A DNA stretch of 64,000 nt from Granulicella sibirica (GTDB lineage Bacteria > Acidobacteriota > Terriglobia > Terriglobales > Acidobacteriaceae), in assembly GCF_004115155.1 (NCBI RefSeq), contig NZ_RDSM01000003.1, positions 868,001 through 932,000 of the forward strand, given 5' to 3'. Both the position numbers and the translations under genes were made by a program. Position 1 is the stretch's first letter. The number at the start of each line of letters is the position of its first letter. This document shows, in pieces, positions 38,036-47,000 of this stretch. Under the pieces are notes generated by a model. That model was not told the DNA's origin and did not search any database. It saw only the letters and a program-made list of their open reading frames with translations.

Positions 38036-38323
38036 ATGGCCTTCCAACGGCTGCACTTCGAATTCGACCCGGGGAAGGCAGCCCGCAATCTGAAGAAACA
38101 CGGCGTATCGTTCCGCGAGGCAATGACCGTCTTCGACGATCCCCTCGCCGCAACATTTCCGGATGATCTGCATTCTGAAGAAGAAAGCCGCTTCATCACG
38201 ATTGGTCTATCATCGAGCCAGCGAATTCTCTTCATCTCGCACCGCGATCTCGATGACACCATACGGATCATCGGAGCCCGAACCGCGACTGCAACGGAAA
38301 AGAAGACCTATGAAGAAGTCTAG
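38036..38323 (+). CDS. brnT: BrnT-family RelE-like toxin
   Basis: The 95-residue protein has the BrnT pattern: FEFDPGKAARNLKKHGVSFREAMTVFDDP near the N-terminus, then ESRFITIGLSSSQRILFISH and a final RIIGARTATATEKKTYEE. BrnT is a ribonuclease toxin. The downstream gene overlaps its 3' end, the usual toxin-then-antitoxin order of BrnTA systems. Confidence 0.9.
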   Translation: MAFQRLHFEFDPGKAARNLKKHGVSFREAMTVFDDPLAATFPDDLHSEEESRFITIGLSSSQRILFISHRDLDDTIRIIGARTATATEKKTYEEV

Positions 38324-38528
38324 CGACGCACTCACACCCCGCCCGCTCGATGCCGCTAAAGCCGTGCGCGGCAAGTATTACGACCGCATGCAGCAGGGAA
38401 CGAACATCATCCTGCTCGCACCCGACCTCGTTGAGACCTTCCCGGACTCCGAGTCGGTCAACGAAGCGCTGCGTGGGCTTAAGAAGATCGCGGTTCGCTC
38501 GACAAAGCCCGTTCCAGCAACGCGGTAG
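38310..38528 (+). CDS. Putative antitoxin partner of BrnT
   Basis: A 72-residue basic protein beginning MKKSSDALTPRPLD, overlapping the brnT 3' end by 14 bases and hence coupled to it. It does not show the usual ribbon-helix-helix C-terminus of BrnA; instead it has a P-D-S-E-S-V-N-E-A-L-R stretch (about 45-55). The antitoxin role is inferred from position only. Confidence 0.7.
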   Translation: MKKSSDALTPRPLDAAKAVRGKYYDRMQQGTNIILLAPDLVETFPDSESVNEALRGLKKIAVRSTKPVPATR

Positions 38529-38534
38529 CACCCT

Positions 38535-38574
38535 GCCGTTGCTTTTTGGTTGTCATTCCCGAGGGAATCTGCGT
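38535..38574 (-). repeat. Dispersed intergenic repeat, copy A
   Basis: Read on the minus strand it begins ACGCAGATTCCCT, contains the palindromic core ATTCCCTCGGGAAT, then GACAACC, and ends GCAACGGC. A second copy, in the opposite orientation, lies at 43495-43536. The core differs only by a two-base central change plus one inserted base. It occupies the gap between the BrnT pair and the MscS gene. Confidence 0.75.
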
Positions 38575-38644
38575 TTGCCTTCGCCCTGTCCCACCCAGCG
38601 CCAGCCATTAACAATCAAACGCATCTCACCGCCGAGGAGAACGA

Positions 38645-39727
38645 ATGACGACCCTTCACCTCAAGCACGGCTGGTTCCTCGCCATCTTCCTCTTCTGCAC
38701 CGCCATCGTCCTTGCCAACGTCGCCCACTACATCCTCTTCCGCCTCATCAAGCGGAAAGAAGCCGAAGGCACCTCCCAGTTCGCCCCCGGCTGGGGAGTC
38801 CAGCGCCACCTCGCGCATCCTGCACGCGCCATCTTTCTCATCACCTGCCTTCTCCTCATCCTCCCCAGCATCCCCCTCCTCTCCGATCGCTGGGAGGATA
38901 TCGTCCAACAGGGCCTGCTCATGGCCCTCATCATCTCTCTCGGCTGGATGGCCATCGGCGGCGTCTACGTCGCCCAGACCCTCCTCCTCCGCAAGTACGA
39001 TCTATCCGCCGAAAACAACATCCGTGCCCGCCGCGTTCACACCCAGTTCCAGCTCTTCCGCCGGATGCTCATCAGCTTCCTCATCATCATCACCATCGGA
39101 GCCCTCCTCTGGAGCTTCCACGACCCCCGCATCTGGCACTACGGCACCGGCCTCCTCGCCTCCGCCGGCGTCGCCTCCCTCGTCCTCGCCACCGCCGCCA
39201 AGTCGACAGCCTCGAACATCCTCGCCGGCCTCCAGATCGCCCTCACCGAACCCATCCGCCTCGACGACGTCGTCATCGTCCAGGGCGAGTGGGGACGCAT
39301 CGAGGAGATCACCTCCGCCTACGTCGTCATCCGCATCTGGGATCTCCGCCGCCTCATCGTCCCCCTCAGCTACTTCATCGAGAACTCCTTCCAGAACTGG
39401 ACCCGCGAGTCCTCCGACATCCTCGGCACCGCCTTCCTCTACGTCGACTACTCCATCCCCGTCGAATCCCTCCGCGCCCGCCTCAACGAAATCGTCCACC
39501 CCTCCAAACTCTGGGACGGCAAGGTCTGCGGTCTCCAGGTCACGAACCTGAGTGAAAAGACCATGGAACTCCGCTGCCTCATGAGCTCCCGCAACGCCAG
39601 CGAAAGCTTCGACCTACGCTGCCTCGTTCGCGAAGAGATGACCGCCTGGATCCAGCAGAACTACCCCAACGCTTTTCCCACTGTCCGGCTCTCAAGCCAC
39701 TCTGACGCTGTTTCTACCGCGTCATAG
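38645..39727 (+). CDS. MscS-type mechanosensitive channel
   Basis: The 360-residue membrane protein has four to five helices in the first 180 residues. The MscS pore-lining helix and beta domain follow: ASAGVASLVLATAAKSTASNILAGLQIALTEPIRLDDVVIVQGEWGRIEEI, then TSAYVVIRIWDLRRLIVPLSYF. It acts as an osmotic safety valve. Its stop lies at the base of an inverted repeat and directly before the GC-skew switch. Confidence 0.93.
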   Translation: MTTLHLKHGWFLAIFLFCTAIVLANVAHYILFRLIKRKEAEGTSQFAPGWGVQRHLAHPARAIFLITCLLLILPSIPLLSDRWEDIVQQGLLMALIISLGWMAIGGVYVAQTLLLRKYDLSAENNIRARRVHTQFQLFRRMLISFLIIITIGALLWSFHDPRIWHYGTGLLASAGVASLVLATAAKSTASNILAGLQIALTEPIRLDDVVIVQGEWGRIEEITSAYVVIRIWDLRRLIVPLSYFIENSFQNWTRESSDILGTAFLYVDYSIPVESLRARLNEIVHPSKLWDGKVCGLQVTNLSEKTMELRCLMSSRNASESFDLRCLVREEMTAWIQQNYPNAFPTVRLSSHSDAVSTAS

Positions 39728-39775
39728 TCTCCTGGCGCCTGCAGTATCTCGCGTTTGACCGTCGAGACTCATGAC
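39721..39775. repeat. Inverted repeat at the GC-skew switch
   Basis: GTCATAGTCTC (39721-39731) pairs with GAGACTCATGAC (39764-39775) apart from one bulged base, with 32 bases between the arms. It begins inside the MscS stop region and ends just before the composition flips from C-rich to G-rich. No U-run follows, so it is not an obvious terminator. Confidence 0.5.
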
Positions 39776-39825
39776 ATTGCTCTACAAGCGATTCTGAGTG
39801 TGGGGAATTCGGCTTGGCGGCCAGG

Positions 39826-40200
39826 TCAGGCCGTGGCGGCCAGCATGGCTCCGGCGGTGCGGAGCAGTTCGCGGGGGTTGCAGGGCTTGGTGAGGACGCG
39901 GGCGGGATGGGGCATCTTACGGACGTGGTCGTGGACCGGGCTCAGGTTCGAGTAGTAGCCGGTGAGGACGAGAATCTGGCAGGCGGGGAATGCCTTGCCG
40001 ATTTCGACCATGAGTTCTATACCGTCTTTGCCGGGCATGGTGATATCGCAGAGTAGAAGCTCGGGTTGGAAGTCGCGGGCGCAGGCGATCGCTTCTTCGC
40101 TGGAATAAGCGGTTCTGACTTCAAAGCCGTTCTTGTGAAAGATGAGGCCGAGAGTGTCTGCAGTGAGGTGTTCGTCGTCAACGACAAGGATGCGTTGCAC
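39826..40200 (-). CDS. Single-domain response regulator (receiver only)
   Basis: A 124-residue receiver domain with the complete active site: D8-D9, phosphoacceptor D52 (LLLCDITMPGKDG), T80 and K105. No output domain is present, so it acts by protein-protein interaction as CheY or Spo0F do, or in a phosphorelay. No kinase gene is adjacent. It is the first gene to the right of the composition switch and is transcribed toward it. Confidence 0.93.
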   Translation of the reverse strand: MQRILVVDDEHLTADTLGLIFHKNGFEVRTAYSSEEAIACARDFQPELLLCDITMPGKDGIELMVEIGKAFPACQILVLTGYYSNLSPVHDHVRKMPHPARVLTKPCNPRELLRTAGAMLAATA

Positions 40201-40312
40201 TGGGAACCTCCGTTCTGGGAGCCTGGGGCGAAAGGCAAGCTAGGATGCGGTTGGGGAGGACTGCGTTGGTCGTGTTCCGTACATTGATGATGCACTCGAG
40301 GGAAGGATTTGT

Positions 40313-40429
40313 ATGTTCGCTGTAAAACATAGGCCGCTCAGAATCGGTACGAAAGTGTGCTGTGCGGATCCTAAGGGGCTGGTAGTGTTGGAGAATGCTC
40401 CGGGTGGCCTGCTTCCGGACAGGAGTTGA
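40313..40429 (+). CDS. Candidate small ORF coupled to the ion channel gene
   Basis: A 38-codon frame beginning MFAVKHRPLRIG and ending GLLPDRS. GGAAGG stands six bases before its ATG, a good ribosome site. Its TGA is three bases before the presumed CTG start of the channel gene in the same reading frame, and the AGGAG in its last codons can serve the channel start. This is a leader peptide or small protein; no homologue is recognised. Confidence 0.35.
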   Translation: MFAVKHRPLRIGTKVCCADPKGLVVLENAPGGLLPDRS

Positions 40430-40432
40430 CTT

Positions 40433-41641
40433 CTGCGTATCATCGCTTTTTTACTGGGTTTTCTTTGTTGTTCGGGTGTGTTTCTGGATGCGTTCCAGAC
40501 GATCATCCTGCCGCGTCGTCCGGCGGGGCGATGGCGGATCACTTCGCTGTTTTATGTTCTGACGTGGACTCCTTGGTCGATGGTGGGGAAGCGGATCCAG
40601 GCCAAGAGCTTTCGGGAGCAGTTTTACAGCATTTATGGGCCATTATCGCTGCTGATGCTGCTCGCGGTATGGGCGGTTCTGCTCGTTGTTGGCTTTGCGG
40701 GCTTCTTCTATTCGATGGCGACGCCGTTTACGGACGCGATGGCGCTGGGAACGGATCTGGCTCATTTCCGGACGGATCTCTATGTGAGTGGGACGACGCT
40801 GTTCACGCTTGGGCTTGGGGATGTGGTGCCGCGGTCACTGACGGCGAGGGCACTGGTGATCTCGGAGGCTGGGACTGGGCTCGGGCTGGTGGCTCTGGTG
40901 ATTGGATACGTGCCGGTGCTGTACCAGGCGTTTTCGCGGCGTGAGGTAGATGTGGCCCTGCTGGATGCGCGGGCGGGGTCGCCACCGACTGCGGCGGAGC
41001 TGCTCCGACGGCACCGGTTCGAGGGTGGGGATGAGGCGTTGATTCAGCTTCTGGCGCAGTGGGAGCGGTGGTCGGCGGAGATTCTGGAATCGCACATCTC
41101 GTACCCGATTCTTTGCTATTACCGGTCGCAGCATGACAACCAGAGCTGGCTGTCGGCGATGACGGCGGTGCTGGATGCGTGCGCGCTGCTGATTGCTGTG
41201 GTGGAGGGTCCGGCTTCGCGGCAGGCACAGTTGACGTTTGCGATGTGCCGGCATGCGCTGATCGATCTTGGGCACGTGTTTCACCTGGAGGAGAAGGAGA
41301 AGCAGTGGCCGCTGAACGAGGATGCGGAGAGGCTTCCGCCGCATGGGTTCGATCGGCTGTGCGATTCGCTGGGGGATGTGGGAATACGGTTCTGCGGGGA
41401 CCAGAATTCGGTTGTGCGGCTGCATGCGATGCGCGGCTTGTATGAGCCGCATGCGCGGGCGATCGGGGATTACCTGGGGATGTCGCTTCCGGGATGGGTG
41501 GCGGCTCCGAATGCGAAGGACCAATGGGTGATCATCAATCGGCTACGGGAGCAGGCGGAGGCGGTGTTGACGGGGAGGGCGGTGCCGATTGATCGGAGGC
41601 CGCCGGGGTTATTGCCGGGGCGGGATTTGCACGATCACTAG
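40433..41641 (+). CDS. Two-helix potassium/ion channel-like protein, probable CTG start
   Basis: The membrane protein starts LRIIAFLLGFLCCSGVFLDAF. It has a second helix near residue 70-95, a pore loop TTLFTLGLGDVVPRS (about 123-137) and a following helix (GLVALVIGYVPVLYQAF), so it is an Ion_trans_2-like channel with a large cytoplasmic domain (about 180-402). The selectivity filter reads T-L-G-L-G-D instead of T-V-G-Y-G-D. The first in-frame GTG (40478) lies inside the first helix. The CTG at 40433, seven bases after AGGAG, restores the full helix and is preferred; it gives 402 residues. Confidence 0.8.
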   Translation: MRIIAFLLGFLCCSGVFLDAFQTIILPRRPAGRWRITSLFYVLTWTPWSMVGKRIQAKSFREQFYSIYGPLSLLMLLAVWAVLLVVGFAGFFYSMATPFTDAMALGTDLAHFRTDLYVSGTTLFTLGLGDVVPRSLTARALVISEAGTGLGLVALVIGYVPVLYQAFSRREVDVALLDARAGSPPTAAELLRRHRFEGGDEALIQLLAQWERWSAEILESHISYPILCYYRSQHDNQSWLSAMTAVLDACALLIAVVEGPASRQAQLTFAMCRHALIDLGHVFHLEEKEKQWPLNEDAERLPPHGFDRLCDSLGDVGIRFCGDQNSVVRLHAMRGLYEPHARAIGDYLGMSLPGWVAAPNAKDQWVIINRLREQAEAVLTGRAVPIDRRPPGLLPGRDLHDH

Positions 41642-41737
41642 TCGTTGCGTGGGAAGGCGGCGCGCCGGGCGGTATGGGTCTCCCACCGTAGGCTGCGCCG
41701 AAGGTGGGGCACCCGGGAACATTGATCATCAAAAGGA

Positions 41738-41767
41738 AGCCCCTCCAGGAGAAGCCATGGAGGGGCT
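41738..41767. terminator. Convergent terminator hairpin
   Basis: AGCCCCTCCA (41738-41747) and TGGAGGGGCT (41758-41767) form a perfect 10-bp stem with a 10-nt loop between the convergent channel and TPR genes. A CTTTTGA run follows on the minus strand. Confidence 0.65.
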
Positions 41768-41782
41768 CTTCGGGACTTGATT

Positions 41783-42511
41783 TTACTGCTGAGGTTGGGC
41801 AGCGGTGGGGTTGAGCTTCTGGGCGGCGATGGTGCCGGCGGGGCCCTTGGCGTCCTTGTCCTTGAGGGTGGCGTAGATCTTGCGGGCCTGGTCGGGCTTG
41901 TTCTCGTTGGTGTAGAGCTCGGCGAGCTGGAGCTGGGCGATGCCGCCGGGGACAGTCGTCGTGGGCTTGGCGGTGAGCTCGTTGTAGAGATCGACTGCCT
42001 GAGCGTCGCGGTTGGTCTGGCGGTAGAGCTGGGCGAGCGAAAGCTTGGCGAGGGCGGCGAGATCCTTGTTCCAGCCGCTGGCGACCTTCTTAAGCGTGTC
42101 TTCGGCAGACTGGTTCTGGCCCTCTTCGAGGTAGGTAAGGCCGGCGAAGTAGCGGGCGACCTTGCCGTCGGGGGTCATGCTGTACTTGTCGGCGACCTGA
42201 TTAAAGAGGTCGTTGGCGGCCTTGGCGCGTTCGTTGACGCTGGCGTAGGTCTTGGTGCCGGGGGGCACCTGCTGGCCGGGAGCGGCGAGGGGCGTCTGGT
42301 AGGCCTGCATGGCGGCCCCGAAGGCGGTGGAAGCGGACTCGGAACGGCTGTGGTAGATGGCGCCGCAGGCGATCACGATGAGGATGGCGGCGAGAATGGC
42401 GGAGCCGGTAATGATGACTTGGCGGCGGTTCTGGTTCGCCCACTCGATGCCGTGCTCGGTGGTGTTGATGAACTGGTCGTTCTTGAGGGCTGCTTTGGTC
42501 TGCTGATCCAC
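41783..42511 (-). CDS. YfgM-like TPR membrane protein
   Basis: The 242-residue protein has a short cytoplasmic N-terminus, one helix (about 31-52, VIITGSAILAAILIVIACGAI), and a periplasmic TPR region (about 90-225; YFAGLTYLEEGQNQSAEDTLKKV, ALAKLSLAQLYRQ). This is the YfgM/TPR_21 arrangement. YfgM works in periplasmic chaperone networks near the Sec translocon. It is a single gene here, without the bamB neighbour found in E. coli. Confidence 0.85.
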   Translation of the reverse strand: MDQQTKAALKNDQFINTTEHGIEWANQNRRQVIITGSAILAAILIVIACGAIYHSRSESASTAFGAAMQAYQTPLAAPGQQVPPGTKTYASVNERAKAANDLFNQVADKYSMTPDGKVARYFAGLTYLEEGQNQSAEDTLKKVASGWNKDLAALAKLSLAQLYRQTNRDAQAVDLYNELTAKPTTTVPGGIAQLQLAELYTNENKPDQARKIYATLKDKDAKGPAGTIAAQKLNPTAAQPQQ

Positions 42512-42691
42512 TTTGAGTTGAGTCCTTTAGGGTGCGCTTCGAGTGCGGTTGGACCGCAGGTCTATCAGTTTATCAGGGTGCGCGTGGATGGGTGGGGGAA
42601 AGGGCGCGGCATTTCGGTTGAGTTGGCGGAGGGCGGTATAGTGAAAGCCTCGGCTTAGCTTGAGACCACTTTGGAAAAGGACAGGGCGACG

Positions 42692-43465
42692 ATGGCTTCT
42701 TTGCGGGATCGGATTGTGTTTGTGACGGGGGCGAGTTCCGGGATCGGCAAGGCGACGGCTACGGCGTTTGCGGCCGAGGGTGCGAAGATGCTGCTCTGCG
42801 CGCGGCGAGCGGATCGGTTGGTCGACCTGGCCAAGGAGCTGACGGCGGCGCACGGAGTCGCGGTGCATACGTTTTCGCTCGACGTGCAGGACAGGGCGGC
42901 TGTAGACACGACGCTTGCGGGGCTGCCGCAGGAGTGGAAGGCCGTGGATGTGCTCGTGAACAATGCGGGTTTGAGCCGTGGGCTGGATAAGGTGTATCTC
43001 GATGATCCGAAGAACTGGGACGAGATGATCGATACGAATATCCGGGGGCTGCTCGCCGTCACGAAGGCGATTGTGCCGGGAATGATCGAGCGCGGGCGCG
43101 GGCATGTAATCAACCTGGGGTCGACTGCCGGGCATGTGACGTATGCGAACGGGACGGTTTATTGCGCGACCAAGGCGGCGGAGCGGGTGCTGAGCCAGGG
43201 GTTGAAGCTGGATCTGATGGGGACGCCGGTGAGGGTGACTTCTGTCGATCCGGGGATGGTAGAGACGGAGTTCAGCGAGGTTCGGTTTCGCGGGGACAAG
43301 GACAAGGCGAAGAAGGTGTATGAGAACATCACGCCGCTGGAGCCCGAGGATGTGGCGGATGCGATCGTCTGGGCGGCTTCACGGCCGCCGCGGGTGAATA
43401 TCCACGAGATCCTGATGACGACGATTGATCAGGCCAATTCGCTTGTGCTGCATCGGCGCGGGTAA
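42692..43465 (+). CDS. Short-chain dehydrogenase/reductase (YdfG-like)
   Basis: The 257-residue NAD(P)-dependent SDR has the Rossmann loop GASSGIGKA at about residues 13-21, the NNAG motif at about 90, the catalytic serine (NLGSTAGH), and the YxxxK pair in YCATKAAE. The overall pattern (VTSVDPGMVETEFSEVRF, KKVYENITPLEPEDVADAI) matches YdfG, an L-allo-threonine/3-hydroxy acid dehydrogenase. The substrate is not provable. The start MASLRD (42692) is chosen over a less likely ATG 21 bases upstream. Confidence 0.9.
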   Translation: MASLRDRIVFVTGASSGIGKATATAFAAEGAKMLLCARRADRLVDLAKELTAAHGVAVHTFSLDVQDRAAVDTTLAGLPQEWKAVDVLVNNAGLSRGLDKVYLDDPKNWDEMIDTNIRGLLAVTKAIVPGMIERGRGHVINLGSTAGHVTYANGTVYCATKAAERVLSQGLKLDLMGTPVRVTSVDPGMVETEFSEVRFRGDKDKAKKVYENITPLEPEDVADAIVWAASRPPRVNIHEILMTTIDQANSLVLHRRG

Positions 43466-43494
43466 CGGCTGGGCTGGTTTTAGAACCACTACAG

Positions 43495-43536
43495 ACGCAG
43501 ATTCCCTTTGGGAATGACAACCAGAAGGGCAACGGC
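43495..43536 (+). repeat. Dispersed intergenic repeat, copy B
   Basis: Begins ACGCAGATTCCC, has the core TTCCCTTTGGGAA, then TGACAACC, and ends GCAACGGC. It is the reverse-oriented partner of copy A at 38535-38574. It lies between the SDR gene and a small acidobacterial protein. Confidence 0.75.
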
Positions 43537-43555
43537 GGCTGTCGGGCCGACCCGG

Positions 43556-43819
43556 TTATAAGTGGACGGTCCAGCCTAGCTCGGCCAGTTTTTCTTCGAC
43601 GTCGGCAAGGGCATTGGTGAGGGCAGAGCGGCGATGCGGGCTGGAGGTTCGCTCCGACAGAATGCGCTCGCGCTGGAGTTCCAGGGCCTGGCGTTTGCGT
43701 TTTTGTTCCGCTTCGAGGAGTGCGGCGTTGGCTTTCGTGGTGGCTGCGCTGACCGGCTTTGCTTCACCGGCCAAGGACTGCTGTTCCTCTACGGCCTTAC
43801 TTTCCCATCCACGCGACAT
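43556..43819 (-). CDS. Conserved small acidobacterial protein (MSRGWES type)
   Basis: An 87-residue protein starting MSRGWESKAVEEQQS, with a charged helical middle (KRKRQALELQRERIL) and a C-terminal helix (ALTNALADVEEKLAELGW). I recognise the N-terminal pattern as recurrent in Acidobacteria; no function is known. The start is chosen by this pattern, with GGAGG lying unusually close before the ATG. Upstream is the 230-base region before the RND gene. Confidence 0.7.
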   Translation of the reverse strand: MSRGWESKAVEEQQSLAGEAKPVSAATTKANAALLEAEQKRKRQALELQRERILSERTSSPHRRSALTNALADVEEKLAELGWTVHL

Positions 43820-44050
43820 ACCTCCATGGTACGCCCACCTGGCTTTTGCCGGGTACGAGACTTTCTGGATGCAAGCTACGTCCACGGTAACGTAACCGCA
43901 ATGTTCCGATCCTGGGAATGCTTAAGCTGGTAAGCTACTCTCGCGAATTGGTCCTGCCTCTCGGCGTGCTGAACTCTTCGCGACTGATGTCGAATTTGAT
44001 TTTGCTTCTTGCTGTTACGTCCGCGTGTCGTGCGGGAGGAGACATAGGCC

Positions 44051-47000
44051 ATGTGGATTGTCAGTCTTGCGCTTCGCCGGCCCTACACGTTCGTGGTGAT
44101 GAGCCTGCTCATTTTCATTCTGGGCGTCATCAGCATCGAGACGATGAGCACGGATATCTTCCCGACGATCGATATTCCCGTGGTGAGCGTGATCTGGACT
44201 TACCCGGGGACGAGTCCGGATGAGATGGAGAAGCGGTTCACGACGATCAGCGAACGCGCGATGACGACGGCGGTGAACGATATCGAGCACATCGAGTCGC
44301 AGTCGATCAACGGAATCTCGGTCATCAAGGTGTTCTTCCAGCCGGGAGCGAAGATCGAGGCGGCGGTGGCGCAGGTGACGGCGGTGAGCCAGACGATTCT
44401 GCGTACAATGCCGCCGGGGACGACTCCGCCGTTTGTGCTGCAGTTCAGCGCTTCGAATGTGCCGATTCTGCAGGCGGTTTTGTCGAGCGATACGTTGTCG
44501 GAGTCGGACCTGTATGACCTTGGGGTGAACTTCGTCCGGACGCAGTTGGCGACAGTGCAGGGAGCCCAGGTGCCTTCGCCGTATGGAGGCAAGCTGCGGC
44601 AGGTGATCGTCGATCTTGACCTTGGACAGCTTTATGGCAAGGGGCTTTCGCCGGCGGACGTGGTGAATGCGTTGACGGCGCAGAACCTGATTTTGCCGGC
44701 GGGCGATGCCAAGGTGGGGACGACGGACTATATCGTGCGGACGAATGCTAGTCCGACGGTGCTGGCACAGTTGAACGATCTGCCGATCAAGAGTTCTTCG
44801 GGCGCCGTCGTGTACATGCGGGATATCGGGCAGGTGCATGAAGGCTTCCAGGTGCAGCAGAATATCGTACGCATCAACGGGAAGCGGGCTGCGCTGCTGA
44901 CGATCTTGAAAGCCGCTTCGGCATCAACGCTGGACATTGTGAAGAGGGTGCGGATTGCGCTGCCAAAGATCGCGGCGGGTCTGCCTTCGGCGCTGAAGAT
45001 TACCCTGCTGTTCGACCAATCGGTGTTTGTGAAGGCGGCGTTGCAGGGAGTGGTGAAGGAGGCGGCGATCGCGGCGGGGCTCACTGCGCTGATGATCCTG
45101 CTGTTCCTGGGAAGTTGGCGGAGTACGGTCATCGTCGCCATTTCGATTCCGCTTTCGATCCTGGCCTCCATCATCATTTTGAAGCTGTTGGGGCAGACGC
45201 TCAACACGATGACGCTTGGCGGGCTGGGGCTGGCGGTTGGAATTCTGGTCGATGACGCTACCGTTGAGATTGAGAATATCCATCGGAACCTGGCGCAGGG
45301 GAAGGAGATAGAACCGGCGATTCTGGATGGGGCGCAGCAGATCGCGGTTCCGGCGTTCGTGTCTACGCTGGCGATTTGTATCGTCTTCGTGCCGGTTGTA
45401 TTTCTGTCGGGCGCGGCGAAGAGTCTGTTTACACCTCTTGGGATGTCAGTCGTGTTCGCGATGCTTGCGTCGTACCTGCTCTCTCGGACGCTGGTGCCGA
45501 CGATGGTGAAGTTCCTGCTGGCGAGCGAAGTCGCGATGTACCAGGAGCACGCGCCGTTCGAAGACGGAATGCCGGACGAGGGGCATGGGGCGAGCGCGCA
45601 GAAGGCGAGCATCATCTGGCGGGTTCACTTCCGGTTCAATGCAGGGTTTGAGCGGATGCGGGCGGCATACCAGAGGGTGCTGTTCTGGGTGCTGCGGCAT
45701 GCCGGGTTCGCGCTCGGATGCTTTGCGCTGTTCGCGGCGATCTCGGTTTGCTTGATTCCGTTTATCGGGCAGGACTTCTTTCCGCAGGTGGATGCGGGAA
45801 CGTTTCGTCTGCATGTGAGGACGCCACCGGGGACGAGGATCGAGGAGGTCGAACAGATCTTCGTGCGGGTTGAAGCGGTGATCCGGCAGGAGATTCCGGC
45901 GAACGAGATGGCGATGATGCTGGATGACATCGGGATCCCGAGCGGAAGCTTCAACCTGGCATTTGGCGACGGAAGTTTGACCGACGTGCAGGATGGAGAG
46001 ATTTTGCTGTCGCTGAATGAGAAGCATCGCCCGACGGAGGAGTATCGGCAGAGACTGCGAAAGGTGTTGCACGAGAAGTTTCCGGACATGGTGTTCTACT
46101 TCCAGTCTTCGGACATCGTGAACCAGATTCTGAACTTTGGGCTACCCGCTCCGATCGATATCCAGATCAGCGGGCGGCAGTTCGACAAGAACTATGCGCT
46201 GGCGCAGCAGATCAAGCGGGACGCGACGGCGGTCCCGGGAGCGGTCGATGTGCATATCAACCAGGTAGTGTATGCGCCGGAGCTGCATGTGAATGTGGAT
46301 CGGTCGCGGGCGCAGATTGCGGGGCTGACGGAGGGCAATGTCGCGAACAGCATGCTGTATGCGCTTTCCGGTAGCGGGCAGGCTACGCCGAACTATTGGC
46401 TGAACCCGCAGAATGGCGTGAGTTACAGCGTGGTGGTGCAGGCTCCGCAGTACACCATGAACTCGGTGGCGGCGCTCAGGGGAATTCCGATTACGGCGAG
46501 TGGTGGCGGGGCCGCGAATACGGGAGATACCACCACGGTGAGGGCTCCACAGGTGATCGGGGATGTGGCCGAGGTGCAGCATACGACCAGCCCGGGGATT
46601 ACGAACCACTACAACGTGCAGCCGGTGTTCGACGTGTTCGTGAATACGCAGGGGAGGGATCTTGGCGGAGTCGGCACGGATATCGACAGGATTGTCGAGC
46701 ACTACAAGCAGCATCTGACGCCAGGGACTTCGCTAACAGTGAGGGGGCAGGTAACCAGCATGCATGACTCGTTTACCGGGTTAGGCCTGGGGATGATCTT
46801 TGCGGTGTTGCTTGTGTATCTGCTGATGGTGGTGAACTTCCAGAGCTGGCTGGATCCCTTCATTATTCTGACGGCGCTGCCGGGTGCGGCTTGCGGGATC
46901 CTGTGGATGCTGTTTTTGTCAGGGACTACGTTCAGCGTGCCTTCGTTGATGGGCGCGATCATGACGGTTGGCGTGGCTACGGCGAACTCGATCCTGATGG

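Noticed and set aside
39728..40432. Search for an origin or dif site at the skew switch
   Set aside because: No cluster of TTATCCACA-like boxes, AT-rich unwinding region, dnaA/dnaN gene or dif-like 28-mer was seen; the skew alone does not prove an origin.
40478..41641. GTG at 40478 as start of the ion channel
   Set aside because: It would cut the first membrane helix in half and has no ribosome site; the CTG at 40433 has AGGAG and restores the helix.
43820..44050. Possible small protein upstream of the RND permease (MSNLILLLAVTSAC...)
   Set aside because: The frame runs out of phase into the RND gene and gives His/Asp/Gly-rich nonsense; the permease has its own GGAGGAG site.
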